In this document: positions 5,990-12,894 of the stretch, piece by piece | Layout of the letters: the number at the start of each line of letters is the position of its first letter | Position numbering within the stretch: position 1 is the stretch's first letter | Assembly: GCA_049644265.1 (NCBI GenBank) | Contig: JBARRO010000052.1 | Coordinates: 1-12,894, forward strand | DNA from: JBARRO01 sp049644265 | GTDB taxonomy: Bacteria > Bacteroidota > Ignavibacteria > UBA10030 | DNA length: 12,894 bases | Direction: 5' to 3' | Program-made: the position numbers and the translations under genes | Notes under the pieces: model-generated | What the model was told of the DNA's origin: nothing | What the model saw: the letters and a program-made list of their open reading frames with translations, nothing else | The model's database searches: none

Positions 5990-8900
5990 ATGAAAACGCA
6001 CTGGATTGTTTGGATTCTTTTTATCCTTTTGAATGGAGTTTTCTGTCGAGAAGCTATCGCAGAAGGAGAAAACTACAAAGGAAAGTCCAAATCTAATCTG
6101 GGAGGATCAGGGGGGGACAGAGATTTCAGCGGAGAGAGTTTGTTCACTGGCGATGTTGCCTTTACTGTTCCAATTACATCTATAGGTGGATTGGATGTCG
6201 CCCTCGCGTACACCAGCAACGTTCATAAAATAATAATGGCTGACAACGCCGTTCAGCAAGCCGGGTGGGTTGGAACAGGATGGACGCTCAACTTAGGATC
6301 GATTGTAGCGGACATCAACAAAACGAGAGATCCATCTGATGACCGATATTACTTTGTGACTGCTGGCGGCTCTTCAGAGTTAGTTTTGAATTCGGGCAAC
6401 GAGTTCCGCCTGAAGGAATATCAATACTGGAAGTTCACTCGCCAGGTTTCGGGCGGGAACGTCGTTGGATGGGTCGTTGTCGCAGATGATGGGACTACAT
6501 TCAGATATGGTAACTACAACAAAAACAGTCAGAGTTTTGTCTTCGATTACGGAACGACAAATGCGACAAGATTCTACCTTGGATGGGGGAATTGTGTCAC
6601 CAATTCGACGAATGTCACATACTCTTCCGCCTCGTTGATTTCCTATCAATGGGACATTTCTGACATAGAGGATATCAATCACAATCATGCCACGATCTCG
6701 TATCAACTGGAAACGGAGTATTTGTATTCATATCCCTATTCGACAACACTGCAGTACACTCGCGCTTCCTTTCCCTTTCGGATAGAAGATAGGACGGGAA
6801 GAAGAGTTGAGTTCACATTATCAGACCTCTCCTCGTCCGAATATAGCGATCGAAATCAGAGTCCGGGAGGAACAAGCGTCCAGTCACTTTACCAGACCAA
6901 ATATCTTGATTATGTCACCATAAAAAGCAGCTCTGGAGCCACAGTTCAAATTTTTGATTTGAGTTATTTGCCCGCTGACGCTTCTGGCTTGGGGTACACA
7001 AAACGATACTTCACCTCTCTTGCCGCAAAGGATGCCAGTGTGAGCTCATTACCCACGACGTCATTCGAATATTACGGAGTTGGTGGGGTGGGGCAAGGGG
7101 AAAATAAGGGTGCACTCAAATCGATCTTGTATCCCGACGGCGGGAAGGTTCAATACCAGTATTCATATCAAGCGATGGAGAATGTTACACTTGACATGAC
7201 CCAAACTTTCAATTCAAGTGTCTATCCGCTTGTCGATCGTGGGACATTCCTATCTGGGATGGATTTTGTGGTGACCAAAATGAATAACTACGCCCTTCGA
7301 GTATATCGCTGGGGAATAAATGGTTGGTTCCAGGATGATTCGTTTCCCATAAGCGGCACTGTCCAGAACTTCTGGGTCTGCAATGACTACGTCGTAGTGA
7401 AGGAGAACTCTTTATCCATGAAGGTTGTCAAAAGGAATGGGGATGGATGGATGACTCCTTATTCAGTCTCGGCGTCAGCCGGCAGCAGTCCGGGGTCGCT
7501 CCAAGTCATCGGGATGTCGAACGACTGGTTCGTCGTAAGCCACAATCTTGTTTCGACGTTCTGGACATATCCTCAAACACACACCGGCACAGAGCAAGCT
7601 TCGGTGGTCAGATGGACTAATGGTTGCTGGACGACGCAGTACATTGGAACCTACTATCTCGGTGCCTACGTAGGCTTCAATCCTCCGTACGGACTTACAG
7701 GTGCGTGTGGGACGTCGTTCTTCACTCTTGGGACAGCTAATGACGCCTACTCATTTGTTCGTGACCAATGCGTTGTCTATCTCTGGGATGGCACTCAATG
7801 GACTCAGAGTCTGGTAACTCAACCTTTCGGAACAGGAGTCCCTTTCGACCTGTTCACAGGAAGTGATTACTTCATTGCAAAGGCGCGTTATTCTGACTGG
7901 GCGGACTACAAGATCTGGCATTGGGAAGGTACAGGTTGGGGTCCAGGTGTATACTACAACGACATTAATTTCACTGAAGCTCTTACGGCAAATAATTTCT
8001 TTGTCGTGATCAGGCGTGATGAGAATAATCAGGGTGCTGTGTTTATCAAAACGTGGAACGGAGATGGGCGAACAGGGCTTTCTCCGTGGACAACAATAGA
8101 CGCAAGCTATTTGTTTTCACCAGGCCCGCTTGGGGAAGCCCACGCTGCCGCGTTTTCGGACAAGATAGCCTTGAGCTGGCTTGAGGGAAGTTATCCGTGC
8201 CAAGGAAAGATGAGCGTCACACAATTTGCTAATGGCGCTTGGGGGACAGGTCAAGACATCGATTGGGCAACTTGCACTGTCAGTGGATCTCTCCTTGTGC
8301 CGGTTGGCAATGGCTTAAACCTCTTTAGAGAGGACTTTCAAGTTTCTGATTACCACGAGGTGAGCGCTTACTGGAAGAATGGTGCCTCTTGGAGTTCGAC
8401 GCAATTGAGCTACGTGGCATTAGCGGGAAATGGGGATAATCATCACGTCATGCCAGGCGGCAATTTCGTAGCAGACGTAGTCGATCCTAGCAGCACAACT
8501 TCCGGGGACGAGTCTATTCATGCCTTTTCCGGTGGATATGGGCAAGGGCTGGCTATGAAGTTTCAATCATCACCAGGAGACTTTCCCGTCACCTCCAAGA
8601 CAGTCACAGATGCCATGGGAGCGAGTGATACGACCAGTTTCGCATATGCAAATGGCATTTACGATGAGACCATAACATTCGCAAAATACAACAAGGTTAC
8701 AGTAACTCCTCCTGGAAACAACGGCAAGATCGTCACTTACTTCTACAATGACCTCGATCAAAGCCATTGCGAAGAATTTGTATCTGTTGGAGATTATCAA
8801 CAACTCGACGGTATGCCCTACTTTGTGAAGGTGTACAACTCCTCCGACGCAATCGTGAGTCAGACGGCAAATACATGGAATGCCTACGCGATTGATGCCA

Positions 8901-11900
8901 GTAAGGGGGTTTACCATCGAAGACTCGCCCAGTTTTCTACCACAATCGACGGGGTGACCCGTTCAACGACTTACGCCTACAATAACTCAAACGGGCAGAT
9001 CTGGCGGACCGTTGAAGACGCTGATGTTCAAACGGAGCATGGGGTATTAAGGGATAGAATGACGGAGGTTGTCTATGCGTTTCTATCCAACAACAACATG
9101 CAAAATCTCAATATGCTGGTTCAGCCCGCTGAACAGAGAGTCCTCGAAACCGGTTCGCCGATAGACTTCCAAGTGACGGCGTCCTGTAACCCGGGTAGTT
9201 GTGGAGAGGGGGACATTGAGTCCGGAACCTTCACGGTCAATTATACGCAGACTGTTTCTTATTCCTGCAATATCACCGCTCCTAATAATTCGTTTAGTAT
9301 TAGTTCGGACATGGATGGATTGATTAGGTCGGGTGGCTCAACGAGTGACACTTTAACTCTCTTTCCAGGGCGAACATACACCGTCGAAGCAAACGCAGAG
9401 GTCTACTATTCTGGTGGTTCACAGAAGCCATCGTCTGTTGTTGTGACTGTGACTTTCGACTCCGGCGTTCTTGTTTCTGATGCCAAGACAGAATACACGT
9501 CCGCGGGCTACTTCCTTCGCTCATTGCTGTTCGACGGTTCGAAGTGGATTACAACAGACTCTGTGGCAAGTCGGGACACCTACGGAAACGTATTGGAAAT
9601 CGACAACGTAGACAAAGTTCGGACAACGACGCTCTACGGGTTCAATTCCGCTCTTCCCATTGCAGGTGCGACGAACGCAGCTCTTTCGCAAACGGTGGTG
9701 TCAGTGTTTGACGATGGCACTACGGCACCATGGACCGGGGGAAGTGGAACATGGAGCGTTCAAAACGGCGTATATAAACAGTCCAATGGCACTGCTACTT
9801 CTCCTTGGTGGGATTCGCCGATGACCAGCGGCAGTGTTTCGCTTGACGACGCCGTTCTCGAAGCCGACATTCGCTTTGACAACGTGGGTACATATAGATA
9901 CGTATCGATCTTCAAATACCTTAACGCCGCTAATATGGTGCGATTTGAACTTCGAAAGTCAGAATCTATGGTGCGTATCTATGCGTTGAAAGCAAATAAT
10001 GCAACATATGAGGATGTTCCATTTATCTTCAACGAGAATCAGTGGTATCATTTAAGGGGAGAAATACAGGGCTCAACAGCACGACTGTACGTGGATGGAA
10101 CGCTTTACAAAACTCTGATCCACGATTACTGCGACCTTGGCTCGGCACCAATGGCACTTGGCACATTTGCAACGGCGGCTAGCTTTGATGATGTTCGCTA
10201 TTATCCTGCTGGTGCAATCGTGACATCACAAAGTTATGATCCAAACACTCTATTGATAAACACCTCCACGGATGCCAATGGCATCTCAATGTGCTATGAG
10301 TATGACAGCTTTGGCAGACTTGTCAAGACAAAGAGCACAGATCGAAACATAGTCTCCGAGGAAAGTTATTATTTCTCGAGAGACGGCAATGGCGGGACAT
10401 TTTCCAGTACCGATCCCAACTACACCCAGACGGTGAATTATCCGAGGTTCTCCAGTCAGGGCTTGGTTGCATGGTACAAGTTTGAAGGATCTGTGACAGA
10501 TGAAAGTAGCACTGGGAATAATGGAAGTGCTCCCTCCGGTTCTGCGTACGGCAGGGGGATAAGAGGCAAGGCATTCAGTACGGTGGGCGGCAGGTATGTG
10601 TTTGTACCTGTCACGTCGAGCCTTCAACCGGCGAATGTTTCTGTTGAGGCATGGGCCAAGACAACTTCGTTCGGGAGTTATCAACAAGTCCTTGCACAGG
10701 CGAATGGAGGATGCGGTTGTGGATGGCCTTACGGATTTGACGTTCTCACCGACGGGAGGATAAGGACACTAATCTACGCGATTAACGGACAGTCTTATCA
10801 GGTGATCTCTCCAGGCCCGATACAGCTTAATACTTGGACGCACCTTGCTGCGACCTATGACGGAGTTACTTTGAAATTGTTCATCAATGGTCAAATGTGC
10901 GGCCAAAACACGACAAACGCAGGCAATATGGGATATGGAACTTGGGGTGGCAATATCGGAATAGGCAAGAAACTTGATGGATGTTATCCAAGCTATTTCC
11001 TGGGCCTGATCGACGAAGTAAAGATCTATAGCCGAGCTCTTTCGAGTGACGAAGTCCTGGCTGAGTATAACGCATCTGTTACAACTACTTACGCTGACGG
11101 AATCGGCAGGACCCTGCAAACGCAGGCCCTTGACGGCGCAAATGATCTGGTCTCCGCAGTTGAGTATGATGTTGCAGGGAGGCAGTATCGCTCATGGCAA
11201 ACGTTTTCCTATAATACTGGCCACGCTTATGATCCATCTTACGCATCCCATGCGGTGTCAATTTTCGGGATTTCCAATCCCCATTCAGAAACCGTCTTCC
11301 AGTCAGATCCGCTGTCTCGCGTCATTACGACAAAGACCTCCTGTTGGACCACCACAGAGGAGTACGTCAACTACGCGAGTGGGTCCGCAACGATAGACGG
11401 TCAATCTCGCGCATACACAGAAGTGAAGTCAAAAACTACAAGCATGAATCCCTGGATGGTTTCGCGAACCTATTTCGACAAACTGGGTCGTTCAATCAAG
11501 ACGGCGAAATATCAGGATGGTTGGGCAGAGGAAATTGTTTCCAGAACTTATTACACCCTTCTGGGTCAGCCTTATCAGATAGTTTCTCCGATGGGATATT
11601 CGACAACGAATCAATATGATTTTCTTGGCCACTTGGTTCAGAAGAACGATCCCGACGAAGGGGCGTCCCACTATATGTATGATCGTGCCGGGAGATTGCG
11701 GTTCATGGTAGATTCCTTGGGATTGATTCAAAACCCGGATGACGTACTTTACTGGAAATATGACGCTCTTGGTAGAGTGAGTGAAAAAGGATACACTTCC
11801 AGCGCTAACTGGGGAGCCGGTGCCCTGGAAGACAATATTGACATTCAATCCTATCCCTCAACACCGTCAACGTGGCGAAAGAAGTACGCTTATGATCTTG

Positions 11901-12894
11901 CAGGGAGGATATCATCAATTCTCACGAACAGCGACGAGGATAATCCGGATGAGGTGGAGGAATTCTTCACGTATGACAAGTTCGGAAACGTCGGGACAAA
12001 GGGGATCAAGGTGATTGACTTCAATGCTTCAACAACGTACAATACAAATTATGCCTACAACCAGATGGGGCAGGCAACGCAAGTGGATTATCCGACCAGT
12101 CCCAACGGTAACGTCAGCGTAACGTACTTGTATGACCAGGCAAACAGGGTTAAGCAGGTTGGTCAAGGAAGTGGGAATGCGTTTGCGAACTATTCTTATA
12201 ATGACAAAGCACAGTTGTTGACAGAAGTGTTAAATCCCTCTGGCACTTCGCAGACCCGGACTTTCGGATACAATTCCAAAGGATTGCTCACAAGTATTTC
12301 AAATGGAGTATTTTCTGAGACAATGAGGGATCATGACGGGACAAATTATGGCGAGCAGATGTACCACGGCCTATATGCATCGATGGGAATCACGGGGCCT
12401 CCGCAAAATAACGAATTCCTTCTCCACTACGACAAACACGGGAGAATGGATCTGGCATGGAACTATACTGACGATAATTGGTCGATTGGATACGAATACA
12501 ACACAACATACACCCTCAATGGCAATCTCAACAGCCTTCAACGAGGTTATGAGGGTCCATATGAGTACTCCTACAAACCTGGAACAAACACCCCGCAAGG
12601 GGTGGGGCCTTGGAGTTTCAGCTCAACTCCTACGGGATTGATCACTTACGCTGGATCGACGGACAAAACTTTCACTTACGATGCCTTCACGCAATTGCCG
12701 AGGCAGGTGACCGGAGACGGGGCGATTTACTTTCAATATGACAGCAGGAAAGAGCGAGTCTACGAAGAGGCAAATTCAGTAAAGACGGTCTACGTGCATG
12801 GAACAGCCGACTTTCCCATTATGCAGAAAACCAACACTTCGGAAAGAATGTACGTTTATGGCCCTGGAGGAATTGTTGCGACGCGGGTTGATGG
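5990..12894 (+). CDS. Giant exported Rhs/YD-repeat protein, 5' complete, runs off the right edge
   Basis: I translated the frame from ATG 5990 to the last base and found no stop, giving at least 2301 codons. Because it is unterminated it is easily missed by ORF finders. Visible parts: signal peptide, residues 1-24 (MKTHWIVWILFILLNGVF...AIA|EG); conserved Rhs N-terminal domain, about 46-105 (GDVAFTVPI, then GWVGTGWTLNLGSI); propeller-like Trp-motif insert, about 437-814; first YD-like unit near 993; Ig-like beta segment, about 1055-1164; jelly-roll domain, about 1236-1406; a YD unit near 1427 (YEYDSFGRLV); LamG domain, 1491-1696; and YD-repeat shell from 1697 on (YDVAGRQ, YFDKLGRS, YDFLGHL, YDRAGRLRF, YDALGRV, YDLAGRI). 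The toxin tip and immunity gene lie beyond the window. By analogy it is an exported or surface Rhs shell delivering a C-terminal effector; the export route after Sec is unknown. Confidence 0.93.
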   Translation, partial: MKTHWIVWILFILLNGVFCREAIAEGENYKGKSKSNLGGSGGDRDFSGESLFTGDVAFTVPITSIGGLDVALAYTSNVHKIIMADNAVQQAGWVGTGWTLNLGSIVADINKTRDPSDDRYYFVTAGGSSELVLNSGNEFRLKEYQYWKFTRQVSGGNVVGWVVVADDGTTFRYGNYNKNSQSFVFDYGTTNATRFYLGWGNCVTNSTNVTYSSASLISYQWDISDIEDINHNHATISYQLETEYLYSYPYSTTLQYTRASFPFRIEDRTGRRVEFTLSDLSSSEYSDRNQSPGGTSVQSLYQTKYLDYVTIKSSSGATVQIFDLSYLPADASGLGYTKRYFTSLAAKDASVSSLPTTSFEYYGVGGVGQGENKGALKSILYPDGGKVQYQYSYQAMENVTLDMTQTFNSSVYPLVDRGTFLSGMDFVVTKMNNYALRVYRWGINGWFQDDSFPISGTVQNFWVCNDYVVVKENSLSMKVVKRNGDGWMTPYSVSASAGSSPGSLQVIGMSNDWFVVSHNLVSTFWTYPQTHTGTEQASVVRWTNGCWTTQYIGTYYLGAYVGFNPPYGLTGACGTSFFTLGTANDAYSFVRDQCVVYLWDGTQWTQSLVTQPFGTGVPFDLFTGSDYFIAKARYSDWADYKIWHWEGTGWGPGVYYNDINFTEALTANNFFVVIRRDENNQGAVFIKTWNGDGRTGLSPWTTIDASYLFSPGPLGEAHAAAFSDKIALSWLEGSYPCQGKMSVTQFANGAWGTGQDIDWATCTVSGSLLVPVGNGLNLFREDFQVSDYHEVSAYWKNGASWSSTQLSYVALAGNGDNHHVMPGGNFVADVVDPSSTTSGDESIHAFSGGYGQGLAMKFQSSPGDFPVTSKTVTDAMGASDTTSFAYANGIYDETITFAKYNKVTVTPPGNNGKIVTYFYNDLDQSHCEEFVSVGDYQQLDGMPYFVKVYNSSDAIVSQTANTWNAYAIDASKGVYHRRLAQFSTTIDGVTRSTTYAYNNSNGQIWRTVEDADVQTEHGVLRDRMTEVVYAFLSNNNMQNLNMLVQPAEQRVLETGSPIDFQVTASCNPGSCGEGDIESGTFTVNYTQTVSYSCNITAPNNSFSISSDMDGLIRSGGSTSDTLTLFPGRTYTVEANAEVYYSGGSQKPSSVVVTVTFDSGVLVSDAKTEYTSAGYFLRSLLFDGSKWITTDSVASRDTYGNVLEIDNVDKVRTTTLYGFNSALPIAGATNAALSQTVVSVFDDGTTAPWTGGSGTWSVQNGVYKQSNGTATSPWWDSPMTSGSVSLDDAVLEADIRFDNVGTYRYVSIFKYLNAANMVRFELRKSESMVRIYALKANNATYEDVPFIFNENQWYHLRGEIQGSTARLYVDGTLYKTLIHDYCDLGSAPMALGTFATAASFDDVRYYPAGAIVTSQSYDPNTLLINTSTDANGISMCYEYDSFGRLVKTKSTDRNIVSEESYYFSRDGNGGTFSSTDPNYTQTVNYPRFSSQGLVAWYKFEGSVTDESSTGNNGSAPSGSAYGRGIRGKAFSTVGGRYVFVPVTSSLQPANVSVEAWAKTTSFGSYQQVLAQANGGCGCGWPYGFDVLTDGRIRTLIYAINGQSYQVISPGPIQLNTWTHLAATYDGVTLKLFINGQMCGQNTTNAGNMGYGTWGGNIGIGKKLDGCYPSYFLGLIDEVKIYSRALSSDEVLAEYNASVTTTYADGIGRTLQTQALDGANDLVSAVEYDVAGRQYRSWQTFSYNTGHAYDPSYASHAVSIFGISNPHSETVFQSDPLSRVITTKTSCWTTTEEYVNYASGSATIDGQSRAYTEVKSKTTSMNPWMVSRTYFDKLGRSIKTAKYQDGWAEEIVSRTYYTLLGQPYQIVSPMGYSTTNQYDFLGHLVQKNDPDEGASHYMYDRAGRLRFMVDSLGLIQNPDDVLYWKYDALGRVSEKGYTSSANWGAGALEDNIDIQSYPSTPSTWRKKYAYDLAGRISSILTNSDEDNPDEVEEFFTYDKFGNVGTKGIKVIDFNASTTYNTNYAYNQMGQATQVDYPTSPNGNVSVTYLYDQANRVKQVGQGSGNAFANYSYNDKAQLLTEVLNPSGTSQTRTFGYNSKGLLTSISNGVFSETMRDHDGTNYGEQMYHGLYASMGITGPPQNNEFLLHYDKHGRMDLAWNYTDDNWSIGYEYNTTYTLNGNLNSLQRGYEGPYEYSYKPGTNTPQGVGPWSFSSTPTGLITYAGSTDKTFTYDAFTQLPRQVTGDGAIYFQYDSRKERVYEEANSVKTVYVHGTADFPIMQKTNTSERMYVYGPGGIVATRVD
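6125..6304 (+). other. Conserved N-terminal domain motif block of the second Rhs protein
   Basis: After the signal peptide the protein carries FTGDVAFTVPI, GGLDVALAYTS and GWVGTGWTLNLGSI. This block is the standard N-terminal block of Bacteroidota-type Rhs and SpvB/TcaC-like proteins (a membrane-distal cap ahead of the shell). It supports ATG 5990 as a true N-terminus and not an internal start. Confidence 0.7.
7298..8431 (+). other. Eight-copy Trp-motif, propeller-like insert in the second Rhs protein
   Basis: A short motif of the form (W/F/R)-x-(N/D/E)G-x-x-W recurs about every 41-59 residues: YRWGINGW (7304), KRNGDGW (7430), VRWTNGCW, YLWDGTQW, WHWEGTGW, KTWNGDG...W, TQFANGAW, YWKNGASW. 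Between copies lie alternating hydrophobic strands such as DWFVVS, NFFVVI and DYFIAK. This is the look of a seven- or eight-bladed beta-propeller. It sits between the N-terminal cap and the YD shell and may serve as a binding module. The fold is inferred from periodicity only. Confidence 0.55.
9152..9481 (+). other. Ig-like beta-rich segment in the second Rhs protein
   Basis: This roughly 110-residue Thr/Ser-rich stretch has paired strands (PIDFQVTASC, FTVNYTQTVSYSC, TLTLFPGRTYTVEA, SSVVVTVTFDS) and three Cys codons that could form a disulfide. It interrupts the YD context and reads as an immunoglobulin-like or Big-type domain. I cannot name the family. Confidence 0.4.
9695..10207 (+). other. 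First concanavalin-A-like jelly-roll domain in the second Rhs protein
   Basis: Residues about 1236-1406 start with VFDDGTTAPW and GTWSVQNGVYKQSN. They continue with LEADIRFDNVG, NMVRFELRKS, NQWYHLRGEIQG, ARLYVDGTLYKT, and end with ASFDDVRYYP. The pattern is typical of the concanavalin-A-like lectin/glucanase superfamily (LamG, DUF1080-like), often carbohydrate binding. No glycosidase catalytic pair is evident. Confidence 0.7.
10460..11077 (+). other. LamG-like (Laminin_G_3 type) domain in the second Rhs protein
   Basis: Residues 1491-1696 are a textbook LamG-like jelly roll: GLVAWYKFEG, DESSTGNNG, GKAF, VSVEAWAKT, WTHLAATYDG, LKLFINGQ, GNIGIGKK, and GLIDEVKIYSRALSSDEVLAEY. A GGCGCGW loop and two further Cys residues could give disulfides in the exported protein. 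Domains of this kind bind glycans or protein ligands. It lies between two YD units and hence inside or decorating the Rhs shell. Confidence 0.88.
11600..12894 (+). repeat. Paralogous YD-repeat shell segment, copy 2 (matches 97-1425)
   Basis: This is the counterpart of the segment near the left edge, in the same orientation. Similarity starts at GYSTTNQYDFLG (copy 1: GRSTRYTYDFLG) and continues to the last codon in the window. The next expected elements, by comparison with copy 1, are a HKDHLGSTR-like motif, the RARMYD/DPSGL core end, and a different tip. Confidence 0.85.

Noticed and set aside
8570..8917. Antisense ORFs of 60-130 codons along both Rhs genes (for example 8570-8917, 10286-10687, 11492-11848)
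   Set aside because: They lie entirely opposite strongly supported Rhs coding sequence, have no ribosome binding sites or recognisable domains, and are expected mirror ORFs of a long biased frame.

Overview
The window looks like an accessory, cell-surface polymorphic-toxin region from a member of the Bacteroidota/Chlorobi-type (FCB) bacteria, most likely an Ignavibacteria-like lineage. The main evidence is the C-terminal sorting tail at 5319-5582 (the EQNYPNPFNP type, ending in a short Leu/Lys stretch), which is typical of type IX secretion (T9SS) cargo. The YD-repeat wording of both Rhs proteins (YDFLG...DEG...AGRLRF) fits the same group. All genes I support lie on the + strand. I see no RNA gene, CRISPR array or recognisable transposase.

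Layout. (1) 1-2508 is the 3' part of an Rhs/YD-repeat gene. It has the usual core end (RARMYD...PYGYVLNNP...DPSGL), then a glycine-rich linker and a roughly 250-residue unique tip. The tip carries an HSH...D signature that resembles JAB/MPN-type metallopeptidase tips. (2) 2521-3183 begins 12 bases after the Rhs stop. It encodes a small exported protein of unknown family and is the natural candidate for the cognate immunity gene. (3) 3242-3991 encodes an exported HEAT-repeat-like protein. (4) 4023-5585 encodes a secreted seven-bladed FG-GAP/VCBS propeller with a T9SS sorting tail. These four genes are closely spaced (12, 58 and 31 bases) and could be one transcript. (5) 5586-5989 is a 404-base gap. 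It holds two short hairpins, a decayed 3' remnant of a pilC/gspF (type IV pilus/type II secretion inner-membrane protein) gene, and a good ribosome binding site. (6) 5990-12894 is one uninterrupted reading frame of at least 2301 codons that runs off the right edge. It is a giant exported Rhs protein with a signal peptide, an N-terminal conserved domain, a Trp-motif propeller-like insert, an Ig-like beta segment, two concanavalin-A/LamG-like jelly-roll domains, and a YD-repeat shell.

The visible end of the second Rhs protein (from about 11600) is clearly paralogous to the start of the first (from about 91) and stays so up to the window edge. The window is therefore a piece of a tandem array of Rhs genes with different downstream cargo. 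The probable logic is: Rhs shell, variable tip, small exported immunity protein, accessory surface proteins, next Rhs gene. The two window ends both fall in paralogous YD-repeat sequence, which would also fit a contig broken at repeats.
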